From Acidicapsa acidisoli (GTDB lineage Bacteria; Acidobacteriota; Terriglobia; Terriglobales; Acidobacteriaceae), in assembly GCF_025685625.1 (NCBI RefSeq), contig NZ_JAGSYI010000002.1, positions 1,488,001 through 1,552,000 of the forward strand: 64,000 bases of DNA. Reading direction: 5' to 3'. Under the pieces are notes generated by a model that was not told the DNA's origin, made no database searches, and saw only the letters and a program-made list of their open reading frames with translations. This document shows positions 8,800 through 17,357 of this stretch, piece by piece. How positions within the stretch are numbered: the stretch's first letter is position 1; every line of letters starts with the position of its first letter. Position numbers and translations under genes: made by a program.

Positions 8800-9539
8800 T
8801 CGCTCATCATCTCCAGGTAACGCTGACGACGCCATGAACTCATAGCCAGAATGTCGGCCTCGTGCCAACCATAAGCCCGCGCAAGACAATGGATTTCCCG
8901 CATCAAGCGAATCGCCCAGGCATGAATTTCTGTCCAGAGAAATGAAACGATATCAAAAGATGTCTGCCACTCCTCATTGCATGCCCCGCAAACTAGATTT
9001 AGCCTGACGTCACCGAGCGGGTCGACTTCCCCCAGCCGTTCGTCCAATGCGGCTACTATCCTTTGCGGCAACTCGGTGGCGGCCACCGCATTTCCTTCAA
9101 AAAGCGCCGAATCGACCACACGCTCCCGGAGCAGTCTGATTCTGTCGTCGAAGCCGTCCAACTCCTGAACCGCCGCTAAATCCAGGCTCGTAGGAACATG
9201 GAAGGCGACCTCGTATCCATCCCGGCGCAAGATCTCCGGCTCAACAGTGTTCCCCTCATGAATCGGTGGGACGGCGATATCCGTCACGCTGAATTCAAAT
9301 TCCATTCTCGATTCACATCCGGGACACACAGCCAACCCCGTCAGCCGCTTCCCGAAAACCTGCTCGCGCAATGCCAGCAACCGGCGATCGCGCTCTCCGA
9401 TTTGCAACTGCGCAAGCGCTGCTCTGGAGGCATCGGGATAAGCCGCCGCAAGAAGGGCCAATGCCCTTGCTGTAAGGTTGGGCTCCGCCATGCCTGATTC
9501 CCAGGCGGAGAGCAGGCCTCGGGAAGTGAACGCCTGCAT
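8796..9539 (-). CDS. T4-type baseplate hub assembly chaperone-like protein (T4_baseplate family)
   Basis: A 247-residue protein with the hallmark of this family: a helical N-terminal half (ARALALLAAAYPDASRAALA, then GERDRRLLALREQVFG) followed by a Cys pair in VCPGCESRMEFEF and a second pair in LVCGACNEEWQT. The four Cys could form a zinc site. Two late aromatic segments (FLWTEIHAWAIRLMREIHCL and ILAMSSWRRQRYLEMM) are typical of the C-terminus. In T4 the related gp26 helps hub assembly. The gene lies between the tube and linker-protein genes, as in other eCIS operons; the gap to the tube gene is only 3 bp. Confidence 0.82.
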   Translation of the reverse strand: MQAFTSRGLLSAWESGMAEPNLTARALALLAAAYPDASRAALAQLQIGERDRRLLALREQVFGKRLTGLAVCPGCESRMEFEFSVTDIAVPPIHEGNTVEPEILRRDGYEVAFHVPTSLDLAAVQELDGFDDRIRLLRERVVDSALFEGNAVAATELPQRIVAALDERLGEVDPLGDVRLNLVCGACNEEWQTSFDIVSFLWTEIHAWAIRLMREIHCLARAYGWHEADILAMSSWRRQRYLEMMSE

Positions 9540-9542
9540 AAG

Positions 9543-10070
9543 CTACTGTGCCGGCAACGTAAACGAGGGCTCGGTTGGCTCGGGTACGGCATCGTCCCGT
9601 TCCCAACCTTCGTTCTCGAGCTTGATGTGCTGGATCGCAACCGCATTCGCGTTCGCGTCCAGATCCGGCAACGCCTGATATTCCGAAACCCAGCATCGGT
9701 AAATCTTGTAAGCAATCGCGAGTTGACCCGCCTCGTTATAAAACTCGAGGAGTAGATCCTTGCGAAAATCCTTCAAAGAAACTTCCTTGCCGAGACCGGA
9801 TCCATAATCCCATACCTTATTCGCCCACTTCTCGAACTCGGTATCGTGGGTGACACCACGCTCCAAGGTAATCGCATCGTATTCCGTGCGTCCGGGAGAC
9901 TTGCGGCTGCTGCTGGGATCGCCGCCCTCGCGATGCTTTACCACTTCGGTCGATCGCTTGAGACCCGATACCTTGCTTATGCCCGCAACATATTTTCCAT
10001 CCCACTTTACGCGGAACTTGAAGTTCTTGTAGGGGTCGAATCGATAGGAATTCACTGTGAATTGGGCCAT
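9543..10070 (-). CDS. eCIS inner tube protein (T4 gp19 / Pvc1-like)
   Basis: This 175-residue protein has the tube fold signature: an N-terminal FDPYKNFKFRVKWDGKYVAG strand pair, KVSGLKRSTEVVKHREGG, a TEYDAITLERGVTHDTEFEKW stretch, a FRKDLLLEFYNEAGQLAIAYK segment and a final AIQHIKLENEGWERD. It stacks as hexameric rings to form the injected tube. An AAGGAG ribosome site precedes the ATG at 10070. It lies just downstream of the sheath gene (18 bp). Only one tube gene is visible in this window; the paralogues found in Afp/Pvc could lie beyond the left edge. Confidence 0.95.
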   Translation of the reverse strand: MAQFTVNSYRFDPYKNFKFRVKWDGKYVAGISKVSGLKRSTEVVKHREGGDPSSSRKSPGRTEYDAITLERGVTHDTEFEKWANKVWDYGSGLGKEVSLKDFRKDLLLEFYNEAGQLAIAYKIYRCWVSEYQALPDLDANANAVAIQHIKLENEGWERDDAVPEPTEPSFTLPAQ

Positions 10071-10088
10071 GGACTCACTCCTTGCAAG

Positions 10089-11831
10089 TTAGGTCGCGAT
10101 GGTTCCCGCGATTTGCTGAATCTGAAGCACCACGAACTCCGCCGGTTTCAACGGGGCAAACCCCACAATGATATTCACCACCCCAAGGTTGATATCATTC
10201 TGGGTCGTTGTACTGTCATCGCACTTCACAAAGTAGGCATCGGTAGGCGTCTGCCCTTGAAAGGCGCCTTGCACAAAAAGGTTTTGCATGAAGGCACCCA
10301 CATTCAGACGAATTGCCGACCAGAGTGGAGCAGCATTAGGCTCAAATACGACCCACTGAGTTCCGCGATACAAGCTCTCTTCAAGGAATAGCGTGAATCG
10401 ACGCACTGGAACGTACTTGTAATCATCTTCCAGTTGATCGGCTCCACGCAGCGTGCGCGCACCCCAGACCACGCTTCCCGCCTCTTTGAAAGTGCGCAAG
10501 CAATTAATTCCCAGTGGATTAAGCTGACCATTTTCATCGTTGGTCAAATTCACATCGAGCCCCACAATACCACTCAAGCCTGCATCAAGACCCGCCGGAG
10601 CCTTCCACACTCCGCGTTGTGCGTCCGTCGATGCCATGATGCCCGCAATCATTCCGCATGGCACATAGGTGTTCTGCTGTCCCTGGCTCAATATGTCCGA
10701 TTCGATTACCCGCGGAAAATAGAGCGCTGCATTGCGCGCACGATCTCCCGTAAGATTCAGGGCGGCTAATCCATTCATCGCTCGATCGGCAGCGCCAATC
10801 GGGTTTTCACTCCATATACTTGGTGAATCTACGATCAGCATCGCTCGGCGCTTCTGGTAACAATAATCCAGCGCCGCCGAATACACATTGAGTGAGGTGT
10901 CCCCACCGGGCACATCAGGCGGAATGCACAACAGGTTGAAAAGATCAGCTCCCTCCAGCGCATAGAGTCCCGTCTTACTCGCCTGGCCATTGGTCGGTAT
11001 GTAGTCTGTGTCTTGCAGCGCAGCGCCGTCAGATCCGCCTAGTGCTAAAACAGGGGCAGGCGGGGCAGCGGGAGCGGCCGGAGCAGGTCCTGCGGGCGCA
11101 GCGGGAGCGGCCGGAGCAACAGGTGCAGGGCCAGCCGCAGGCCCGGCAGGCGCAGCCGGGGCGGCAGGCGGCGGGGCAGGATTCGTTGCTGGCAGGTCCG
11201 GAACTCCAGGCGACTTCATCGGTACGACTACAAGCTCCGAACTCTGCGCCAGAACGCGATCCACACGCCGCGCCCTGGCTGCCGCAGATAAACCTGTATC
11301 CGGCTTGACCGTAACGTTCAGGTATCTTTCCTGCATCGCCACTTGTCCGTTAGACATTTCAATAACGGTCAAATTGAACAGATCGCCTACTTGCAATCCG
11401 TATCTACTCGCTACATCCGCTGTAATGAGATTGGCATCGACGCTCGCTGTCAGGCCATTCATTACAGTTGCCCCGACGGCTTGACCATTCGCCCACGTAC
11501 CCGGACTTGACGCGTTCAGCTTCAAACCAGAGACAGTCAGCTGTGCTGTCGCCTTGCTGGGATCCCCTCCGAAAATCCGGACGATGATGGCTTGGCCGCC
11601 GCCGTTCTGATAAAAATCGTTGACCGCGTAGCTCATCGGGTAATCGACAGCAAGCCCGCCAAACAGCTGCTCGAAATCCCCGAAGTTATTGATCGTCGTA
11701 GCTCCGTTCAACGGCCCGCTCAGCGCACGACCAAGAAACGCTGTGATTGAGGTCGCGACACCTGTGATGGTGCGCACGCCGCTTGGGATTTCTTCGATGT
11801 AGACGCCCGGATAACTCGTCGAAACTGGCAT
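10089..11831 (-). CDS. eCIS contractile sheath protein with an Ala/Pro-rich insert
   Basis: The 580-residue protein begins with the classic sheath N-terminus (STSYPGVYIEEIPSGVRTI, then GVATSITAFLGRALSGP). It ends with the conserved sheath C-terminal domain: NCLRTFKEAGSVVWGARTL, YVPVRRFTLFLEESLYRGTQ, WVVFEPNAAPLWSAIR, then YFVKCDDSTTTQNDINLG and VNIIVGFAPLKPAEFVVLQI. Residues about 214-260 are an insertion made almost only of Ala, Pro and Gly, lying between the surface domain and the LALGGSDGA segment. Such an insert should project from the particle surface. It is the first gene of the operon, with an AGGAG site upstream of the ATG. Confidence 0.95.
   Translation of the reverse strand: MPVSTSYPGVYIEEIPSGVRTITGVATSITAFLGRALSGPLNGATTINNFGDFEQLFGGLAVDYPMSYAVNDFYQNGGGQAIIVRIFGGDPSKATAQLTVSGLKLNASSPGTWANGQAVGATVMNGLTASVDANLITADVASRYGLQVGDLFNLTVIEMSNGQVAMQERYLNVTVKPDTGLSAAARARRVDRVLAQSSELVVVPMKSPGVPDLPATNPAPPPAAPAAPAGPAAGPAPVAPAAPAAPAGPAPAAPAAPPAPVLALGGSDGAALQDTDYIPTNGQASKTGLYALEGADLFNLLCIPPDVPGGDTSLNVYSAALDYCYQKRRAMLIVDSPSIWSENPIGAADRAMNGLAALNLTGDRARNAALYFPRVIESDILSQGQQNTYVPCGMIAGIMASTDAQRGVWKAPAGLDAGLSGIVGLDVNLTNDENGQLNPLGINCLRTFKEAGSVVWGARTLRGADQLEDDYKYVPVRRFTLFLEESLYRGTQWVVFEPNAAPLWSAIRLNVGAFMQNLFVQGAFQGQTPTDAYFVKCDDSTTTQNDINLGVVNIIVGFAPLKPAEFVVLQIQQIAGTIAT
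11052..11192 (-). repeat. GC-rich Ala/Pro-coding repeat inside the sheath gene
   Basis: This stretch encodes residues 214-260 of the sheath protein and consists almost only of Ala, Pro and Gly codons. A 21-bp unit occurs exactly at 11065-11085 and again at 11098-11118, a period of 33 bp (11 residues). Further degenerate copies follow. The repeat stays in frame, and copy number could vary by slippage. Confidence 0.8.
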
Positions 11832-12479
11832 GCAAACGCACTCCTCTGAATAGAGATGAGCGACACAGACTCAAGCGCCGAATTCTGTTGTGGAGGTAGC
11901 GCGAACCGAACCGATGAGTGGGCTACGGACCTGCGTGGGGATGTCCGGCTTTGCTGACCGTTAGTAAGAGTTACTATGAACACCGCAACGTGTCAAGCGA
12001 AAAAGACAATTACTTCACGAAAATCCTATGTTCGATTCGTAAAGCGACGATCATTTCCATGAAACGGTGCGGCAGACCCCTGATTCCATAACGCTTGGCA
12101 TCGTGGCTGTATATGAACTTACTTCAGGCGATCAAGAAGGATACTTCGCGACCCGCCGCAATGGCGACGACCTCGAGTCTGGCCGAACGGCATTGCGCCT
12201 GTGCGGCTTCGGCTTCCCCTTCACAAGATCCAGGATCTCACGACCATTTCTCCAATGCGGCATTTGTACATTGAATATTTCCCATCCCCATCAGCGTCAA
12301 TTCATGCCAACTTTTCAGTTCATGAGTAAGTTCTCTAAATCGGCTGATTAAATAGATAAGAAACACATGGAGTCACGCACAGACCTGTTCGGGGATGCGA
12401 AAACACTCGTGCTTTCAATTTATAGAAACGTTCTGATGAAATCGATGTAACATCCGAAAATAAACCTGGAGGCGATCTG
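11832..12479. promoter_or_regulatory. Intergenic region between the divergent eCIS operon and membrane-protein gene
   Basis: The 648 bp separate the sheath gene (minus) from the membrane-protein gene (plus) and must hold the promoters of both. On the minus strand a perfect TTGACA lies at 11991-11996, but the -10 hexamer at the usual spacing is poor. On the plus strand a GGAGG site stands just before the ATG at 12480. No convincing coding region is seen on either strand. Confidence 0.4.
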
Positions 12480-13484
12480 ATGCTGAATTCCACAACGCTT
12501 GAAGTTGCGATTGGAATGGCCCTGATATATCTGCTGCTCAGTCTCTTTTGCACCGCTATCAACGAGGCGATAGCCGGCATACTCGGTTCGCGAGCAAAGA
12601 ACCTTGAGAAAGGAATTCAGAGCCTCTTTTCCGGCGGCGCGTTGAAACTGGCTGACAAGGGTCCTGCTCAGACCTACGCGCAGGCAATCTATGACCATGG
12701 CCTGGTGCAAAGTCTTTACAGAACTGACAAAGCAACAGGCGTGGCGCAGTGGATTCGAGGCGGGAGCCAACTTCCGTCCTACATCCCGTCGCGAACGTTT
12801 GCAATTGCCTTGTTCGACATTCTTTTCCAGCGCGACAAAACCTCGAAGTTTGCAGACGCTGCCAGACCCGCCGGCGAACAGCCAGCGCCACTCGACCTTG
12901 GGACCATGCTGAAGATGCTCCGCGATCTTCCCGACAGCAAAGCAAAGGAGGCCTTTACCGCGCTGGTACGCCAGTCTGGCGGAGACATCGCGAAAACGAG
13001 GCAGGCATTCGAGCAATGGTTCGACGACGGTATGGATCGTTGCGCCGGATGGTATAAGCGGAGGACTCAGTTCGCGCTATTTATACTCGGCCTTATTGTG
13101 GCTCTGACCTTGAATGTGGACTCCATCGCTGTTTCGCGCGCTCTATGGACCAGCCCCGCGCTGCGCTCCTATGCCGTGACAGTGGGAGAGCAATACGGCA
13201 AAACACAACCCGCGGCTGGGGAAATCACGAAGAATCTCGCCGATTTGCAGTCCCTCGCGCTACCAGTCGGCTGGAACGGCAGGCACTACACATTCCTCAG
13301 CACGGACGGTGAAAGCGACAGCCTGCTGTTCGCGATTGCGGGATGGCTGCTTACTGCGATCGCCATGACACTAGGCGCGCCATTCTGGTTCGATCTGCTG
13401 AATCAATTCATGGTCGTCCGCTCAACGATCAAGCCGAGAGAAAAGAGTGAGGTAGAGGGATCAAAGGATTCGCAACCGAGTTAG
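12480..13484 (+). CDS. Membrane protein of unknown function next to the eCIS locus
   Basis: A 334-residue protein, start ATG at 12480 after a CTGGAGG ribosome site. It has three hydrophobic segments. Residues about 8-34 (VAIGMALIYLLLSLFCTAIN onward) look like an N-terminal anchor. Residues about 198-222 (FALFILGLIVALTLNVDSIA) and about 276-310 (FAIAGWLLTAIAMTLGAPFW) look like further membrane spans. Between them lies a helical cytoplasmic or periplasmic part with a KTRQAFEQWFDDGMDRCAGW segment. I do not recognise a named domain. It is divergent from the sheath gene and precedes the DUF4157 toxin-like gene, so a role in eCIS anchoring or release is possible but unproven. Confidence 0.75.
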   Translation: MLNSTTLEVAIGMALIYLLLSLFCTAINEAIAGILGSRAKNLEKGIQSLFSGGALKLADKGPAQTYAQAIYDHGLVQSLYRTDKATGVAQWIRGGSQLPSYIPSRTFAIALFDILFQRDKTSKFADAARPAGEQPAPLDLGTMLKMLRDLPDSKAKEAFTALVRQSGGDIAKTRQAFEQWFDDGMDRCAGWYKRRTQFALFILGLIVALTLNVDSIAVSRALWTSPALRSYAVTVGEQYGKTQPAAGEITKNLADLQSLALPVGWNGRHYTFLSTDGESDSLLFAIAGWLLTAIAMTLGAPFWFDLLNQFMVVRSTIKPREKSEVEGSKDSQPS

Positions 13485-13618
13485 CTGCAGTTTGGATGAC
13501 GACAATGTTACTCGGCCACGGGATTAGTTATTTGTGCCCTGGCAATAGGGGAACCGCTGTTTGCGGCTCACGCTCTCTTCAAGACAGTGCATGAGCCCAC
13601 GTCCACACACCGCCAGAA

Positions 13619-13879
13619 CTATTCTGGTGTTTTGGGTCCGTGATGATACATATGCTTGCTCAGATTGATGTGTTCGATACGAGAATAGTTCTCTTTCATG
13701 TTGCTTACGCAAAGCGCGTCACGTCCATCGTTTGAGATCGCTACCCGGGCGTCAGTGATTCCTTTGACATCTGCCTCACCAGCCAGAACCTGTTCCGAGT
13801 GAACAGGAATGTGTCCGGTTTTGCGATTCGAGATCAGCCATAGCGATTCGAAGTTGATGCTGTGCTATACTCCCCGTGC
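13619..13879 (-). pseudogene. Gene remnant resembling a beta-propeller fragment
   Basis: On the minus strand an 86-codon frame runs from about 13879 to a TAG at 13619, with no usable ATG, GTG or TTG at its beginning and an in-frame stop just upstream. It reads like real protein: FESLWLISNRKTGHIPVHSE, then ADVKGITDARVAISNDGRDA and a final KHMYHHGPKTPE. The ARVAISNDGRDAL part resembles a blade of a lactonase/YVTN-type propeller. I take it as the 3' remnant of a lost gene; chance cannot be excluded. The rest of 13485-13928 shows nothing else. Confidence 0.4.
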
Positions 13880-13928
13880 GGTCGGCATTCGTCCATCCGA
13901 TTAAGGCTGAGAAGCGCGAGGTGAGGCA

Positions 13929-16900
13929 GTGTTTGAGAAGCCCCTCTCAAAGCCGACTTCATTGAGCCCCCATACTGGGGTAGCTCCTAGATTGCTCGCG
14001 CTGCGCCCGCTTGTCAGTAGTGAGAAGACCACGTCCGCAGGAGTCGTTTCAAGCCGCGATCTATACAGCAATCGAGACATGAGCCGCGTTCGGCTGTCCG
14101 GCGCCGATTCATCCGCTGAAACAGCAGTCTTCAAATCGCACCCATCCTTCGCTCAGCCGAGAATTCAGGCGAAGCTTCGTGTCAGTGAGCCTGGCGATCC
14201 CCAAGAGAAGGAGGCAAACGCACTGGCTGAGAGAGTCGCGGACGTGAGCGACGTGACATTATTCAGATCACCGCGCGGGGCATCTTCCGATGACGGCATG
14301 GGCGGCACTAGCGAATCGGGTACTGGTTCAGGCTGGTGGGCTGAGGTGCATCGTTCAGCGGCCGGGAACCAGGCACCGCAGGTGGATGCTGGACTGCCAG
14401 GTCGCTTACATTCCCGCCTTGGCCGCGGCATCATGCTTCCCGCGCAGGTACTCTCACATATGGAGTCGGGTCTGGGCGGAAACTTCGCCAACGTGCGAGT
14501 GCATACTGACACGCAAGCCTCAAGCCTGAGCGACGATCTCGGCGCGCATGCCTTCACCTATGGGCGCGACATCTTTTTTGCGACTGGCCAGTTTCAGCCT
14601 TCGAGCCCATTCGGACAACGGTTACTTGCTCACGAGTTGACGCACGTGATGCAGCAGCAGCGCGGGCCCAGCGGACGAGTCGATCGGAAGCCAAAAGAAG
14701 TAAAAACGGTGGGAGTAACCGTCAGTGTCACGGTCCACGAAGAGATGTCACCACAGGAGTTCAAGATCCGTGCAGTGATGCAGTTTCTTCAATGCGATCG
14801 TGCCGAAGCTGAACGCAGGGCCACGGCTTGGAATTATCCCGAGAAGAGCGATATCGGCCAAAACGGAATCACCTCCAGAACCGTGAACAAGCCGATACAA
14901 GTGATATTCCACTCGGCTGACATGTCTGCTGGTGAGAAGGCCGCCGAAGGCAAGCGGACTGCCGCGATCAATGCTCTTCCACCCGATCAGCGACGGGAAA
15001 TGAATGACGAAGTCGATCGCCGTTTCTGGAACCATTACCAGTACAAACCCGGCTCGCCTCTCGGCAAGGGTCAGTCGGAAGAGGGCATGCGCCAGGCGTG
15101 GCTACGCACCCGTGATAGTGTTCTGCAGGACCAGGAGAATGTAGCTAAACTCGATCCGAAGATACTGGGCTTCCTGACGGCAGATGGAAAACGCCGAATT
15201 ACACCGGTGGAGTATAAGACCGCACTGCGTATTGCGGGGAAGCTCAAGGAGTTCAGCAGCGAAGACTGGGAGCTATACAAACGGCGCATCAATGCCTCGA
15301 CCGACAATTTTGAGGTACTTGAGCGTGCGATCGACACTTTCAGAGCGAGGCAAGCCACCGAGAAGGCGGTCCGCGATCGCATCAGCGGCAAAGAGAATCT
15401 ATACCAGCAAGTCAAAGCCTTCGAGAGCCTCGAATCGCGCATGATGAGGGTGAATCCTCGGAACGACACAGCCGAGATCGATAAGCCAGGAAACCTGGCC
15501 CGGTACGTCGAGGCCAGCAAGGCACTGGACGCCTCCCTACAGGCCGCTGGCTTTGCCAGCGTGCAGGATTTCAAGGCTGCCAACGAGGCATTCCTCGAGG
15601 TCTTCCGCAAACGTGCAGTCGAACTTACCATGCTCGTCCTGCAGGCAAGTGAGCGTACGGTTGCGAGCGAACGCAAGCGCTACGAAGATCCAAAGGTACT
15701 GGCCGATTTGTTTGCGAAATTGGCACCCGTGCGGACGTCCGTCAAAGAGTCTCAAGAAGCTGCATCAGCGTCGATGCTTACGCCGATGCAACTCAAGAGT
15801 GACTCTCCCCTCAATCGATCACAAGAAGCGGCTCTGGGCCGCATGATTGAAGCAGATAATCGAACGAAAGAGGCGCGCGAGGGGCTGGCTAACCAGCACC
15901 CAATGCTCAAAGACCCTGAACTCAGCAGCTATTCGCTGAGTGTCGATAGCCCCGCCAAACTCGGAGAGGCACTTCGCAGAAACGCCGACAATAGGCAGGC
16001 TTCGATCGTCAAGACTCGCGTGGCGATTCTGGACGAGCCGGAAAAAGTCTTCAAGCTCGACCAGATTGTCGCGCTCACCAGCAAGGAGTTGCAGATTAGT
16101 TCTGACTCCATCTATGCGATGGTCGTCGAGGATCACAAGAAGGAAGTTCCAATCACAGACGTTCTGAAGGCGTTGGCCATCGGCGCGCTGGCGCTCGGTC
16201 TCGGCGTCGTCTCATTCGGAACGGGCACTGTGGCTGTACTTGCGGGCGCCGGCGCTCTCGCAATCGGCGTGGCTGGTGCTGTGGAGGAATACGGGAAATA
16301 CGAAGAAGGCGTGGCCGCAGCGCACACCGACTTTGATACGGCGCTGAGCGTAAGCAGCGAGGAGCCAAGTGCGGTCTGGCTGGCGATCGCATTGATGAGT
16401 ATTGGCCTTGACGGGGTGCAGTTGGCAAGTGCCTTTAAAGCTGCGCTTCCCGCGGCTCGCGCGCTTAAGAGCGCAGGGGATGCCGCGAAATTTGAACTTG
16501 AATTGGCGAAGGCGACCGAACTGACTGAGGGCATGCGCAAAGCTCTCAGTCGCGCCAAGGATACTCATATCGATTATCTCAATGCGCTCGAAGAACTGGC
16601 CGAGGCCGAGCGTACCGCACCTGGCCGGCTACTTGCGATAGGCGATAGCGAGAAAGCCAATGCCAGGATCAAGGTTGCGTATTACGCAATAAAGGGAAAG
16701 ATCAATGACTTCGAAGTATTCATGCGCGAATTGAAGCTCGGCAAGCTGGCCAAGCGATTCGACGTCAGTTCTCTAACAGAAGAAGAGTTGGCCGCATGGA
16801 AAGCCGCCTTCAAGACTGCCCAAGAAAGAGTGGCAGAGGATGCCACCAAATTCAGCGTCAAGGTTCCTTTTAAGAGGGCGGGAGACCGGCTGGTCACATT

Positions 16901-17357
16901 TGACGAAAGCGGCAAGATGCTGCTCGACGGCAAGCCGGTCACAGAGGAACAATATAAGAGCATCTACAGGAATCTCGGCCTCCAGCATGTGATCAAGGGG
17001 CACGCCCCGGAGAAGCCTTTGATCGACGTGATGAACGAAGCGGCGAATGTCACGATAAACAAAAACGGCAAAGTGATCGGCGGCCTTTCGGGACGTTTCC
17101 GTACCGACGAGGTGCTGCTGCGATCGGTTGAGCGCGCCAAAGCCGCCTGGAAGGCCAATCCTCAAGAGCAGATATTTCTCGACGCTTTGCCCAGCGACGG
17201 CCGCAGCTTCGCCAAGGCCGACATGATACCACAAGGTGCACAGACGATGCTGCCTTTCGATGCGCCGCCGGGCGTAGTCGAGATCCAGGTTAAGCGCATC
17301 CTCGCAGTCTTTGAGCCGGATGGTACGTTAAAGACGATTTATCCAATAGGATACTGA
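13929..17357 (+). CDS. Large DUF4157 protein, probable eCIS cargo toxin
   Basis: The 1,142-residue frame starts at a GTG at 13929 preceded by GAGGTGAGG; an ATG further in (about residue 51) is an alternative. No signal peptide is visible. Residues about 75-245 form a DUF4157 domain: LRVSEPGDPQEKEANALAER, a FANVRVHTD segment, and HELTHVMQQ (HExxH at 235-239). DUF4157 at the N-terminus is typical of eCIS cargo. A long coiled, charged region follows (about 250-740). Residues about 743-785 are a Gly/Ala-rich hydrophobic stretch of the kind seen in toxin translocation regions. The last 130 residues hold a compact domain with HVIKGH at 1020-1025, conserved-looking Arg and Thr positions, and a terminal LKTIYPIG. 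This pattern recalls BECR-type (EndoU/barnase/colicin) RNase toxins, which is inference. The next gene overlaps the stop by one base. Confidence 0.85.
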   Translation: MFEKPLSKPTSLSPHTGVAPRLLALRPLVSSEKTTSAGVVSSRDLYSNRDMSRVRLSGADSSAETAVFKSHPSFAQPRIQAKLRVSEPGDPQEKEANALAERVADVSDVTLFRSPRGASSDDGMGGTSESGTGSGWWAEVHRSAAGNQAPQVDAGLPGRLHSRLGRGIMLPAQVLSHMESGLGGNFANVRVHTDTQASSLSDDLGAHAFTYGRDIFFATGQFQPSSPFGQRLLAHELTHVMQQQRGPSGRVDRKPKEVKTVGVTVSVTVHEEMSPQEFKIRAVMQFLQCDRAEAERRATAWNYPEKSDIGQNGITSRTVNKPIQVIFHSADMSAGEKAAEGKRTAAINALPPDQRREMNDEVDRRFWNHYQYKPGSPLGKGQSEEGMRQAWLRTRDSVLQDQENVAKLDPKILGFLTADGKRRITPVEYKTALRIAGKLKEFSSEDWELYKRRINASTDNFEVLERAIDTFRARQATEKAVRDRISGKENLYQQVKAFESLESRMMRVNPRNDTAEIDKPGNLARYVEASKALDASLQAAGFASVQDFKAANEAFLEVFRKRAVELTMLVLQASERTVASERKRYEDPKVLADLFAKLAPVRTSVKESQEAASASMLTPMQLKSDSPLNRSQEAALGRMIEADNRTKEAREGLANQHPMLKDPELSSYSLSVDSPAKLGEALRRNADNRQASIVKTRVAILDEPEKVFKLDQIVALTSKELQISSDSIYAMVVEDHKKEVPITDVLKALAIGALALGLGVVSFGTGTVAVLAGAGALAIGVAGAVEEYGKYEEGVAAAHTDFDTALSVSSEEPSAVWLAIALMSIGLDGVQLASAFKAALPAARALKSAGDAAKFELELAKATELTEGMRKALSRAKDTHIDYLNALEELAEAERTAPGRLLAIGDSEKANARIKVAYYAIKGKINDFEVFMRELKLGKLAKRFDVSSLTEEELAAWKAAFKTAQERVAEDATKFSVKVPFKRAGDRLVTFDESGKMLLDGKPVTEEQYKSIYRNLGLQHVIKGHAPEKPLIDVMNEAANVTINKNGKVIGGLSGRFRTDEVLLRSVERAKAAWKANPQEQIFLDALPSDGRSFAKADMIPQGAQTMLPFDAPPGVVEIQVKRILAVFEPDGTLKTIYPIGY

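Noticed and set aside
11008-11484. A plus-strand frame rich in Ala and Gly, collagen-like at first sight.
   Set aside because: It is the antisense of the Ala/Pro insert in the sheath gene.
1-12000. A prophage or type VI secretion system instead of an eCIS.
   Set aside because: No capsid, terminase, integrase or T6SS membrane-complex genes are seen, while DUF4157, DUF4255 and the Pvc15-like ATPase are eCIS markers.
12067-12351. A 94-codon plus-strand frame between the sheath and membrane-protein genes.
   Set aside because: No ribosome site, mixed composition and no domain pattern; the region more likely holds promoters.
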